From: WYEG01 sp049414625 | Lineage (GTDB): Bacteria; Desulfobacterota; Thermodesulfobacteria; Thermodesulfobacteriales; Thermodesulfobacteriaceae | Direction of reading: 5' to 3' | Assembly (NCBI GenBank): GCA_049414625.1 | Contig: JBMSAU010000016.1 | Coordinates: 1 to 19,389, forward strand | Length of the DNA stretch: 19,389 nucleotides | Shown: positions 1 to 6,788 of the stretch, in pieces | Layout: each line of letters opens with the position of its first letter | Numbering within the stretch: the stretch's first letter is position 1 | Position numbers and translations under genes: made by a program | The notes under the pieces: model-generated | The model's database searches: none | Seen by the model: the letters and a program-made list of their open reading frames with translations, nothing else | Told to the model about the DNA's origin: nothing

Positions 1-147
1 GGAGGCATGATCCCAAAGCTCAAGGGCTGTATGTCCGCCCTGAAGGAGGGAGTAAAGAAGGTGCATATAATAGACGGGCGCGTGCCCCACTCCATACTTT
101 TGGAAGTTTTCACCGACGAAGGGATAGGAACGCAGATCGTCCCGTAG
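1..147 (+). CDS. argB: Acetylglutamate kinase, C-terminal fragment (runs off the left edge)
   Basis: The last 48 codons of a gene that begins outside the window. The frame is open from base 1 and ends at TAG 145-147. The peptide begins GGMIPKLKGCMSALKEGV and continues with VHIIDGRVPHSILLEV, FTDEGIGTQIVP. This is the characteristic C-terminus of ArgB: the GGMIPK stretch sits near the ATP site and the DGR...LL.E.FT..G.GT tail closes the amino-acid-kinase fold. ArgB phosphorylates N-acetyl-L-glutamate in cytoplasmic arginine synthesis. The stop lies one base before the stop of a convergent gene remnant, and no hairpin terminator is visible. Recognition is by memory of the family, but the match is very typical. 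Confidence 0.93.
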   Translation, partial: GGMIPKLKGCMSALKEGVKKVHIIDGRVPHSILLEVFTDEGIGTQIVP

Positions 148-148
148 T

Positions 149-300
149 CTAAGCCTTTTTGTTCCAAAATCCTCTCTCTTTCCTCTCTTTGAATAGTTCT
201 ATACTGTGAAGGGAAAGTTCTTTTAGAACTCTTGCCTTTTCCTTTTCCGCTTTCTCAAGCCTTCTTTTTGCATACTCCACATACTCCTCGGAGATATCTA
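149..300 (-). pseudogene. Gene remnant, possibly the C-terminal end of a DNA methyltransferase
   Basis: On the minus strand, reading into a TAG stop at 149-151, there is an open frame with the peptide LDISEEYVEYAKRRLEKA, followed by a Lys/Glu-rich helical tail ending GFWNKKA. DIS-EEYVE-AKRRL resembles the segment that follows the catalytic SAM-binding motif near the C-terminus of N4/N6-type DNA methyltransferases (D/E-x-x-x-EY-x-x-x-A-x-x-R). Upstream, where the SAM-binding FxGxG motif should lie, the frame instead runs through an 18-bp inverted repeat (300-317) and meets TGA at 338-340. What remains is about 50 codons with no start, so it is broken. The assignment rests on one short motif, and another SAM-dependent enzyme or an unrelated helical protein is possible. 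Confidence 0.4.
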
Positions 301-317
301 GAGGCTGTTCTAAAAAT
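300..317 (+). repeat. Left copy of an 18-bp perfect inverted repeat
   Basis: AGAGGCTGTTCTAAAAAT at 300-317 is the exact reverse complement of 1652-1669. Such a match is improbable by chance in about 19 kb (a rough estimate is a few in a thousand). A GAGGCTGTT... end resembles the terminal repeats of several transposon families, but no family is assigned here. The first eight bases also pair with CAGCCTCT at 339-346, so the left end can form a local hairpin. Confidence 0.75.
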
Positions 318-337
318 CCCTTATCGGGACCGTCCCT

Positions 338-540
338 TCAGCCTCTAAAGGGAATAACCTGTTTAAAATGCCTCACCTTCGCTCCTTTTATCAATATGTG
401 GACTTCAGAATATAAAGGCCCCTTGGTAAAATCTTTCCAAGAATAGAGAAAGTGAGAGCTACCTTCAGAAATTGCCCAGCTACTTTAGAGATTTTTTCGT
501 CTCTCCACGCTTGGAGTTCATTCCATCGGTTTCCTAATAG
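338..540 (-). pseudogene. Decayed coding sequence, unrecognised
   Basis: Two overlapping minus-strand frames look like pieces of one degraded protein. The 3' piece, ending at TGA 338-340, reads AISEGSSHFLYSWKDFTKG, then a stretch ending KQVIPFRG. The 5' piece, in another frame, reads GNRWNELQAWRDEKISK. A shift near 480 would join them. The 3' piece is in the same frame as the remnant at 149-300, separated from it only by the TGA. No start codon with a ribosome-binding site is visible, and I do not recognise the family. It could instead be chance open frame in AT-rich intergenic DNA. Confidence 0.25.
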
Positions 541-609
541 AAGCTTGGCTTACCCTTAAGGCTTCACAAAATGTTATGGTATAAAATTTTTTTGGAAAAG
601 TTTCTTTAT

Positions 610-894
610 TTAATATTTACATTTCAATAAACACATTTCGTATTCTTCTCTTGCTCTAGCACGGATGTTTTCCATCTTACAGTATTCCCGACTATAGTAC
701 CTAATGCAGTTTTCAGCTTCTTCTCTCATGAAATTTTGATATTTTATATAACAGTATTCAGGACATGACGACTTAAGTAATTGTAGTAGTAGTAGTAATT
801 GTAGTAATCGTTGCGTATCGTTTTCTTGAGCCCTTAATTCTGTATTTGCTAATAAGAGACACAAGGTAAATAATAATAATAACAACTTTTTCAT
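610..894 (-). CDS. Small secreted cysteine-rich protein, unknown function
   Basis: I do not recognise this family. The start is set at the ATG at 894 because GGAGG at 901-905 lies 6 bases upstream; the in-frame GTG at 900 directly abuts that site. The 94-residue product has a signal peptide (MKKLLLLLFTL..., likely cleaved near the LRA/QE junction, residue 22). A leucine run follows (about residues 29-40), encoded by tandem CTA codons, and then a charged domain with six cysteines: CPEYC, single cysteines at about 63 and 72, and CLLKC near the C-terminus. The CX3C...C...C...CX3C layout suggests a disulfide-stapled helical hairpin outside the cytoplasm. A promoter lies at 950-978, so it is probably its own unit. 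It lies within the inverted-repeat segment. Confidence 0.7.
   Translation of the reverse strand: MKKLLLLLFTLCLLLANTELRAQENDTQRLLQLLLLLQLLKSSCPEYCYIKYQNFMREEAENCIRYYSREYCKMENIRARAREEYEMCLLKCKY
784..811 (-). repeat. Short CTA-trinucleotide tract inside the small secreted gene
   Basis: The plus strand shows TAGTAGTAGTAGTAATTGTAGTAA, which on the coding strand is a run of CTA/TTA leucine codons interrupted by one CAA glutamine. Trinucleotide repeats gain or lose whole codons by slippage, so leucine-run length may vary between strains without breaking the frame. Confidence 0.6.
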
Positions 895-949
895 TTCCAC
901 CCTCCTAACACTTTTGACCTGTTTTTATTATAACACATAACTACGAGTT

Positions 950-978
950 AATATAGTCACCTGCGGAGAAGATGTCAA
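950..978 (-). promoter_or_regulatory. Sigma-70-type promoter for the cysteine-rich secreted protein
   Basis: On the minus strand, TTGACA (973-978), a 17-base spacer and TATATT (950-955), which is close to consensus. Transcription would begin near 943, leaving a leader of about 50 bases. A second TATAAT with an extended TGn lies at 927-932 and may be an alternative start. Confidence 0.6.
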
Positions 979-1009
979 CTTTGAGCATTCTAAAACCTCT
1001 CTTCTGCCC

Positions 1010-1360
1010 TTACTTTATTCTCTTAACATCAACTTCCACATCACTATCATCATCAAGATTTCTAAGCGTATAAACTTTTACAATATGCCCATTAACAGAA
1101 CCCACTGTATAACATACAAGCAAACGATCGTATTTACTCCAAAATCTTGTATCAATGGTGTAAAATCTATCAACTTTATAAATGTGTCCGTCGTCTGCTT
1201 CAATGATTTGGCCACGATAATTCTCAATAATCCTTGCCTTATAACAGTTGCGTCCGAGAATTTTAACGTCAGGTGTTTTTCGTTGCTGAGCAACGGTGTT
1301 CAACGGAAGGAATGAGAGCAAAATAAATAAGATACTAAAGGCTGCGAATGCTTTAGTCAT
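1010..1360 (-). CDS. Small secreted protein, unknown function
   Basis: The 116-residue product starts at the ATG at 1360, with AAAGGAGG about 7 bases upstream. It has a clear signal peptide (MTKAFAAFSILFILLSFLP, cleavage likely after TVAQ at about residue 25). The mature part of about 90 residues is rich in short beta-like stretches (RIIENYRGQIIEADDGHIYKV), with two cysteines (about residues 39 and 82) that could form one disulfide, and an acidic then basic tail (DDDSDVEVDVKRIK). I do not recognise a family; a small periplasmic beta-barrel or SH3-like fold is only a guess. It shares orientation with the cysteine-rich gene 115 bp downstream, but that gene has its own promoter, so co-transcription is not required. 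It lies inside the inverted-repeat segment. Confidence 0.65.
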   Translation of the reverse strand: MTKAFAAFSILFILLSFLPLNTVAQQRKTPDVKILGRNCYKARIIENYRGQIIEADDGHIYKVDRFYTIDTRFWSKYDRLLVCYTVGSVNGHIVKVYTLRNLDDDSDVEVDVKRIK

Positions 1361-1651
1361 GGTAGACCTCCTTTGTAAATTATTTTATTACACCCCTACC
1401 CATTCCCTAACCAACCTAATTTGTAAACGAGGATATCAACCTTTGGCGCAAGCTGGACATGGTCAATGATTAGCAAGAGGCTTCCTCGGGATGCTAAGCA
1501 TAAAATTGTTTCAGATGGTTTACCTCATTTATTGGCATTTATACGATCGTGAACCTAAAAAGTTTACATCCTCTTCAAGCTTGAATTGTAAGCTAACAAA
1601 CATCAGGGTTAGATTTTAGAGAAAAAAACTTTTTTGTATCAATGGGTTTGT
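1361..1651. other. Intergenic stretch without a recognised gene
   Basis: About 290 bp between the start of the secreted-protein gene and the right inverted repeat. No convincing gene or RNA is seen. It should carry the promoter of the minus-strand gene; TTGGTT, 18 bases, TAATAA just upstream of its ribosome-binding site is a weak candidate. Short open pieces on the plus strand do not resemble a transposase I know. Confidence 0.5.
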
Positions 1652-1669
1652 ATTTTTAGAACAGCCTCT
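1652..1669 (-). repeat. Right copy of the 18-bp inverted repeat
   Basis: ATTTTTAGAACAGCCTCT, the exact reverse complement of 300-317. It ends one base before the -35 hexamer of the likely dnaG promoter. A 2-base CT is shared just outside both copies (298-299 and 1670-1671), too short to count as evidence of target duplication. Confidence 0.75.
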
Positions 1670-1670
1670 C

Positions 1671-1699
1671 TTGACCTTTTTGCCAAGGCGTGTTATTAC
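1671..1699 (+). promoter_or_regulatory. Likely dnaG promoter, directly abutting the inverted repeat
   Basis: TTGACC at 1671-1676, a 17-base spacer, and TATTAC at 1694-1699 preceded by an extended TGT (1691-1693). Transcription would begin near 1706, giving a leader of about 16 bases before the dnaG ATG at 1722. The -35 begins two bases after the right inverted repeat. Confidence 0.5.
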
Positions 1700-1721
1700 T
1701 CAATTAGTGCTAACATTGATC

Positions 1722-3455
1722 ATGTCCTTTGAAGAGCTTTATTCAGAGATTAAATCAAGGCTTAGTATCCTTGACCTTGTTTCTCAGTATGTAAAGCTTA
1801 AAAGGGTTGGTAAAAACTATGTAGGTCTTTGCCCCTTTCACTCAGAGAGGACCCCTTCGTTTACCGTAAGCCCTGATAAAGGAATTTTCAAATGCTTTGG
1901 GTGTGGGGTAGCAGGCGATGTCATCACCTTCTACATGAAGATAAAGGGGCTTGATTTTAAACAAGCAATTCTTGACCTTGCCGAAAGATGTGGAATTTCT
2001 GTAGACGAAAGCTTTTTTGCTCAGAAAAGAAAAGAAAAAACTTTAGTCGAGCTAAACTATAAAGTCGCAAGGTTCTACCACGCCCAGCTTTTAAGAAGCG
2101 AAGAAGCAGAAAAAGCAAGGTCTTACCTAAAAGAAAGAGGAATCTCTGAGGAGACTGTAAGAGAATTCATGCTGGGTTATGCTCCATCTAACGGGAGAAT
2201 TCTATCCTCTTTACTTAGAGTTGAGGCTAAGGAAATAAAGCAGGCAGAGGAGCTTGGTCTAATAAGAAGGGTTGAAGACGGAGGTTACATCGACCTATTT
2301 CGGGATAGAGTGATTATTCCCATTTTTAACGAGGCTGGAGAATGCGTTGGCTTTGCCGGAAGAACCTTAGACCCAAAAAGTGAACCTAAGTATTTAAACA
2401 GTCCAGACTCGCCAATATTTAAAAAGTCAGAAATTCTTTATGGTTTATTTCAAACCAAAAAGCAGATTAAACAAAAAGGTAGGATTTACATCGTTGAAGG
2501 CTATTTTGACCTTTTAACCCTCTGGCAGATAGGCTTAGACAATGTAGTTGCAACCTGTGGAACCGCCCTTACAGAAAGGCATGTAGCTAAGCTCAAAAAT
2601 TTAGCTGAAGACATAACTTTATTTTTTGATGGAGACGAGGCGGGAAGAAAGGCAACCCTAAGAGCAATCTCCCTTTTTATTGCCCAAGGCATCCTCCCAA
2701 ATTGTGTTGTTTTGCCTTATGGCGAGGACCCAGATAGTTTTTTTAGGTCTAAAGGAAAGGTTGAAGGCTCCCCTGATGCGTTTTTAGCCCCCTATACCTT
2801 TAATGCTTTAGAGTTTATTCAAAAGGAGTATCAAGAAAAGGTTCTCGCAAAGCCAAAGAGCGCCTTCGAAGAGCTTGTGGAGCTTTTTAAACCTTGCAAA
2901 GATCCTTTCCTTAAGAAAAGGCTTATCTCCTTTTTAGCAACTCTTTTTGACATACCTTCTCAAGAGGTTGCCAAAGCTTTATCAACTGGAATTGAGAGAG
3001 GCGAAGGTAGAGAGGAGTATCGGGAAACCGTTGAAGAGGGGCTTTGCTCCCATCCCTACCGTGTAATTGCTCAGTATTTGGTAAACTACCCGAAGGAAGC
3101 TCAAATTCTTAAAGAGGCAGGTCTTTTAGAAATCTTGGATGACAGTAGCCCCTACACAGAATTTATAAAGACTTTACTTTCGGCCTACGATGCTGGTGTT
3201 GACCCGCAGGAAATCTTAGATCCCTTCTTTCAGGAGATATACAGCGACCTTTTCTTTTCTCCTCCCTTTGAGGACGAAAGGTCTGCCTTTGAGCAAATCT
3301 TACATTTCATCATGAAAGAAAGGGCTCGTTTAAAAATAGAAAAAATAAAAGAGTGTTTAGAAAAAGGTGAAGTATCTTTCGATAAAGAAAATATTGAACA
3401 GTATTTATATCAAATAAAGCATGCTTTAAGATTAAATAGTTGTAAAATAAGCTAA
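1722..3455 (+). CDS. dnaG: DNA primase
   Basis: Makes the RNA primers for replication, working with the replicative helicase. The ATG at 1722 (577 aa) is chosen because MSFEELYSEIKSRLSILDLV is the conserved primase N-terminus; the frame could extend to TTG 1671, but those 17 residues look non-native and overlap the likely promoter. Visible parts: a CHC2 zinc finger (C37, H40, C58, C61 in CPFH...CFGC); the RNA-polymerase-type core, with a FAGRTLD segment and SEPKYLNSPDSPIFKKS; the TOPRIM fold at about residues 255-335, with the VEGYFD glutamate and the FDGDEAG metal-binding acids; and a divergent C-terminal helicase-interaction region. Length is normal. There is no strong Shine-Dalgarno. rpsU, the usual upstream partner, is absent here. 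rpoD follows after 11 bases. Confidence 0.97.
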   Translation: MSFEELYSEIKSRLSILDLVSQYVKLKRVGKNYVGLCPFHSERTPSFTVSPDKGIFKCFGCGVAGDVITFYMKIKGLDFKQAILDLAERCGISVDESFFAQKRKEKTLVELNYKVARFYHAQLLRSEEAEKARSYLKERGISEETVREFMLGYAPSNGRILSSLLRVEAKEIKQAEELGLIRRVEDGGYIDLFRDRVIIPIFNEAGECVGFAGRTLDPKSEPKYLNSPDSPIFKKSEILYGLFQTKKQIKQKGRIYIVEGYFDLLTLWQIGLDNVVATCGTALTERHVAKLKNLAEDITLFFDGDEAGRKATLRAISLFIAQGILPNCVVLPYGEDPDSFFRSKGKVEGSPDAFLAPYTFNALEFIQKEYQEKVLAKPKSAFEELVELFKPCKDPFLKKRLISFLATLFDIPSQEVAKALSTGIERGEGREEYRETVEEGLCSHPYRVIAQYLVNYPKEAQILKEAGLLEILDDSSPYTEFIKTLLSAYDAGVDPQEILDPFFQEIYSDLFFSPPFEDERSAFEQILHFIMKERARLKIEKIKECLEKGEVSFDKENIEQYLYQIKHALRLNSCKIS

Positions 3456-3466
3456 GGAGGCGTTCC

Positions 3467-4885
3467 ATGCCTCAGAGGAAATTGTGTCTTTTTGAAGACG
3501 AACAATTTATAGATGGATTCGATGTTGAACCAATAGAAGAAGCTTTAGATGAAGAAGAGATAGATGAAGAAGAGATAAAGTTTAAAAAGGTTCTTGACGA
3601 TTCTGTAAGGCTTTATTTTAAAGAGGTGGCTAACCATCCTCTTCTCACAAGAGAGGAGGAGGTAGCCTTAGGTAGGGCTATCGAGGTAGCCGAAAGAGAC
3701 ATCATTAAAGCCTGTCTACTCTATCCAACTCAAGTGGTTAAATTCTACAACCTTCTTGTTAAGCATTCACAAGATAAGACTTTAGATAAGCTTTTTAAAG
3801 ATTGTGAAGAGTTGGCAAAAAAAGAACAAGAATTAGAAACTTGGCTCGAATTGTTAAAAAAAGAATTAAATGATTTATATCATTTATTAACTACAAAGGA
3901 AAAACAGTCAAAAGAAGATAGAGAAGTTATTATTGAGAGAATCTTAGACCTTATATATAAGGTTCGTCCAACAAAAATTCTTTTAGATGAACTATCTTGT
4001 GAAATTAGAGATTTCGCTAATAAATATAAATCTTTGCATAATCAAGATATTTTGTCAAAATTAAGTATGAAGGCAAAAGAGTTTTTTGGTATACCAGTAG
4101 AAGAGGTATTGGTTTCAGCAGAGCTTATTGAAAATCGATTTCAAGAGATAAAGAAGGCTAAAGAACAGTTTGTAAAATCAAATCTTAGGCTTATCATTTC
4201 TATTGCCAGAAAATATGCACCTCGTGGGTCACTTCTTGCCGACCTTATACAAGAAGGCAATCTTGGGCTTTTGAAAGCTATAGAAAAGTTTGACTATCGC
4301 CGAGGGTTTAAATTCAGCACTTATGCTACTTGGTGGATAAGACAAAGTATCACTAAATACTTAGCTGAAAATACTAGGACAATCAGAATTCCAGTGCATA
4401 TCATCGAAACCATATACAAAATAAGTAAAATTGTCTCTACTAAATTCTATCAAGAGTATGGACGCGACCCAACAATTGAGGATATAGCAAACATAACTGG
4501 TATGAGCATCGAAAGGCTAACCCAAATTTTTAGATATGTGAAGCAACCTCTCTCTTTAGAGACAAACATTCACAATGATGAAGATAAAACTTTGCTTGAA
4601 TTCATAGAGGATGGGAACTCAACCCGTCCTGATGAATACACCTTTAACAATGAGCTGTCAGAAAAGGTAAGGATACTCCTTAGCACCCTCTCTTCTCGCG
4701 AAGAAAAGGTGATCCGCTTACGGTTTGGTATAGGAGAAAAAGAAGCCTATACTTTAGAGGAAGTTGGGCAGAAATTTGGGGTTTCCAAAGAAAGGATTAG
4801 ACAGATCGAAAGCATGGCTTTAAGAAAGCTCAAACACCCGAAAAGAATAAAGTATCTAAAGAATCTTCTTTCCTATGGAACATAA
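3467..4885 (+). CDS. rpoD: Housekeeping RNA polymerase sigma factor (sigma-70, RpoD)
   Basis: Directs RNA polymerase to housekeeping promoters. A strong AAGGAGG lies 7 bases before the ATG, and the gene begins 11 bases after dnaG, the classic macromolecular-synthesis pairing. Of 472 residues: an acidic N-terminus (EEALDEEEIDEEEI) with no obvious region 1.1; region 1.2 at about 44-80 (DDSVRLYFKEVANHPLLTRE); a divergent non-conserved region at about 85-215; region 2 at about 233-305 (FDYRRGFKFSTYATWWIRQS, which melts the -10); region 3 at about 306-390; and region 4 at about 395-472, with helix-turn-helix EEVGQKFGVSKERIRQIE binding the -35. Shorter than E. coli RpoD mainly through the missing region 1.1 and a smaller spacer. 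The last 11 bases overlap the next gene. TTGACA/TATAAT-like promoters in this window fit such a factor. Confidence 0.96.
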   Translation: MPQRKLCLFEDEQFIDGFDVEPIEEALDEEEIDEEEIKFKKVLDDSVRLYFKEVANHPLLTREEEVALGRAIEVAERDIIKACLLYPTQVVKFYNLLVKHSQDKTLDKLFKDCEELAKKEQELETWLELLKKELNDLYHLLTTKEKQSKEDREVIIERILDLIYKVRPTKILLDELSCEIRDFANKYKSLHNQDILSKLSMKAKEFFGIPVEEVLVSAELIENRFQEIKKAKEQFVKSNLRLIISIARKYAPRGSLLADLIQEGNLGLLKAIEKFDYRRGFKFSTYATWWIRQSITKYLAENTRTIRIPVHIIETIYKISKIVSTKFYQEYGRDPTIEDIANITGMSIERLTQIFRYVKQPLSLETNIHNDEDKTLLEFIEDGNSTRPDEYTFNNELSEKVRILLSTLSSREEKVIRLRFGIGEKEAYTLEEVGQKFGVSKERIRQIESMALRKLKHPKRIKYLKNLLSYGT

Positions 4886-5858
4886 GCTTAATCCCGAAGC
4901 TAAAAAATTGCTCTTTAGGCTTTTACAAAAGGAGTTCCCCCTAACCAAAAGACCCTTTTTAGCCATCGCTAAAAGAGTTGGGCTAAAAGAGGTTGAGCTC
5001 CTTTCTCTTCTTAGAGATTGGGAAAGAGAAGGGAAGCTTCGGCAGATTTCTGCCATCTTTAACCCAGAGTATTTTGGGCATCGATCATCACTTTTTGCCC
5101 TTAAAGTTAGCGAAAAAAAATTAAGCTTAGCGATAGACCGTATCAATAGCCACCCAGGAGTAAGCCACAACTATCTTCGTAACCATGAATACAACCTTTG
5201 GTTCACCCTAGTTGTCCCTGAGGGGAAGGACCTTATAGAGGAAGCCAAGGCTTTATGTCAGGAATTTACTGAAAACGGATTGTTGTTTCTTCCCATTCTA
5301 AAGAAGTATAAGACCTCGGTTGTATTTGAAGTTGAGCAAGAAGGGGGAGAGGATTTCCAGAGCCGAAGAACTTTTAATTTTACCGAAGATGATATTAGGA
5401 TGGTAAAAGTTTTGCAAGAACCCCTTCCTTTGGTAAAAGAACCTTTTCTTTTTAAAGCCGAGGAACTAAATTGTAAGATGGAAGACATATTCGCTTGGTT
5501 AAAGAAGATGAAAAGGGTAGGGGCGTTGAGGAGGTTTGGCGCCCTCTTTAAACACCAACGACTTGGATACAAACACAATGTAATGATTGTGTGGGAAGTA
5601 GAGGGAAAAAGGGTTGACGAGGTAGCTAAAAGCCTATCTAAAATCCCAGAAGTTACTCATTGCTATCTTAGGAAAAGTTATCCAGAATTTCCATACAACC
5701 TTTACACCATGTGTCATTTCAAAGAGGAAAACTTTCAAGAAAAAATCAAAGCTTGGGCTCATACTTTAGGTGTTAAAAACTATCTCCCTCTTGAAACATT
5801 AAAGGAACTAAAAAAGGTTAGACTAAAGCTCTTTTATGATAGAAATTTTTCCTACTAA
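4875..5858 (+). CDS. ahbAB: Fused siroheme decarboxylase (AhbA-AhbB in one chain)
   Basis: Two related Lrp/AsnC-like halves in one 327-residue protein. Residues 1-155 match AhbA (an N-terminal winged helix, then RQISAIFNPEYFGHRSSLFA and VSHNYLRNHEYNLWFTL). Residues 165-327 match AhbB (RRFGALFKHQRLGYKHNVMI, then THCYLRKSYPEFPYNLYTMC). AhbA/AhbB (NirD/L/G/H relatives) remove two acetate carboxyl groups from siroheme to give didecarboxysiroheme, the step that starts the alternative heme route in sulfate reducers and archaea. The usual form is two separate subunits of about 150-190 residues. The ATG overlaps the rpoD stop region by 11 bases, so translational coupling is likely; no clear separate ribosome-binding site is seen. 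A plain Lrp-type regulator is less likely because the decarboxylase signature segments are present in both halves. Confidence 0.85.
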   Translation: MEHKLNPEAKKLLFRLLQKEFPLTKRPFLAIAKRVGLKEVELLSLLRDWEREGKLRQISAIFNPEYFGHRSSLFALKVSEKKLSLAIDRINSHPGVSHNYLRNHEYNLWFTLVVPEGKDLIEEAKALCQEFTENGLLFLPILKKYKTSVVFEVEQEGGEDFQSRRTFNFTEDDIRMVKVLQEPLPLVKEPFLFKAEELNCKMEDIFAWLKKMKRVGALRRFGALFKHQRLGYKHNVMIVWEVEGKRVDEVAKSLSKIPEVTHCYLRKSYPEFPYNLYTMCHFKEENFQEKIKAWAHTLGVKNYLPLETLKELKKVRLKLFYDRNFSY

Positions 5859-5867
5859 ATTTTAGAA

Positions 5868-6764
5868 TCATTCAAAAAATCTTAATATATATCTAATTGC
5901 TATATAAAGAATAACTATTCCAAGTAGACCTCTTATCACCTTTTGAGGGAAGTATCTCTGGAGCTTTGCGCTAAGGTATAGACCAAATCCTCCTCCAATA
6001 CCAAACAGAAGTCCAAGCAAAAAGTCGGGTCCATTTCCAAAGATTGTATAAACTATGACTCCGATGACTGAGGTTAGAAAGGTTGCAAAGAGGGTTGCTC
6101 CGGCAAACACATAGGCAGGAAGATGAAAGAAGGCCAAAAGAACGGGGGCCATAATAGCGCCACCACCTATTCCGTAAATCCCTCCCACAATTCCTATTAC
6201 GCAGGCTATGAGAAAGATGGGGATTGAGCTTACTTCATAGGTCCTACCGCTATACTCAAAAGAAAGCTTTGTTACGCTAAAAACCAAAGTTCTCGGGGGA
6301 ACTTGGGAAAAGGTTGCTTCTTTTTTGGGAGGGAAAATTAGGTCATAGAAAAGCTTCCCGCCTATGAATAAAAGGACTAGACCTACGAGGAGAAGAAAGT
6401 TCTTGAGCTCAAGAAAGTAAGAAACCCTTAGAAAGTAGCCGATGATCACTCCAGGCAGGGTTCCAAGAGCGATGATAAGCGTAAGGGGTGTATAGAGCCT
6501 TCCTTCCCTCCAATACTTATAAACTCCCCAAGGAATGGCAACGCAGTTAAACAGATGATTTGTTGCTGAGACTGAAGGGGCTGTGTAGTTAAGGATGCTT
6601 ACCTGAAAGGGCAAAAGCAGAAAAGCTCCGCTTACTCCGCCTACTCCGCTAACCAAAGAAAGAAAAAAACTAACAAGCGGTGGAAGAAAGACTGGGATGG
6701 TAATTCCAGCTGTAGTAAAGTGGTACTGTAAAGGAAGCGATTCTATAAGGTTTTGGATGAACAT
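5868..6764 (-). CDS. TauE/SafE-family membrane permease (probable sulfite or sulfur-anion exporter)
   Basis: A 298-residue integral membrane protein with about eight hydrophobic segments and the family's internal duplication: a glycine-rich motif in each half, SGVGGVSGAFLLLP near residue 40 and YGIGGGAIMAPVLLA near residue 200. TauE/SafE proteins are inner-membrane anion carriers linked to export of sulfite, sulfoacetate or related compounds. The substrate cannot be read from sequence, though sulfite fits a sulfur-metabolising host. A central soluble loop (about residues 145-180, with charged residues and FSYSGR-like content) separates the halves. It lies 24 bases downstream of the M48 protease gene in the same direction, with a weak GAGGG about 9 bases before the start, so the two probably form an operon. 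It converges on ahbAB, with only 9 bases between stops. Confidence 0.85.
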   Translation of the reverse strand: MFIQNLIESLPLQYHFTTAGITIPVFLPPLVSFFLSLVSGVGGVSGAFLLLPFQVSILNYTAPSVSATNHLFNCVAIPWGVYKYWREGRLYTPLTLIIALGTLPGVIIGYFLRVSYFLELKNFLLLVGLVLLFIGGKLFYDLIFPPKKEATFSQVPPRTLVFSVTKLSFEYSGRTYEVSSIPIFLIACVIGIVGGIYGIGGGAIMAPVLLAFFHLPAYVFAGATLFATFLTSVIGVIVYTIFGNGPDFLLGLLFGIGGGFGLYLSAKLQRYFPQKVIRGLLGIVILYIAIRYILRFFE

Positions 6765-6788
6765 TTTTATATCCCTCTTTTAATCCTT

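Larger units (their letters stand above)
300..1669. mobile_element. Possible non-autonomous element or relic bounded by inverted repeats
   Basis: A 1370-bp segment is framed by perfect 18-bp inverted repeats and sits between two housekeeping genes, argB and dnaG. Its left end lies where a possible methyltransferase frame loses homology. Inside are two short secreted-protein genes, both on the minus strand, plus decayed sequence; no transposase was recognised in any frame. It may be an insertion sequence that lost its transposase, a passenger-carrying miniature element, or two independent end relics. That it is mobile is inference from the repeats alone. Confidence 0.4.

Noticed and set aside
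1085..1315. Plus-strand frame opposite the secreted protein
   Set aside because: No ribosome-binding site; the minus-strand gene has both a strong site and a signal peptide.
1671..1721. N-terminal extension of dnaG from a TTG start
   Set aside because: The 17 added residues do not resemble the primase N-terminus, and the stretch contains the likely dnaG promoter.
4875..5858. Lrp/AsnC transcription regulator
   Set aside because: Both halves contain the siroheme-decarboxylase signatures, so the enzyme is the better reading.
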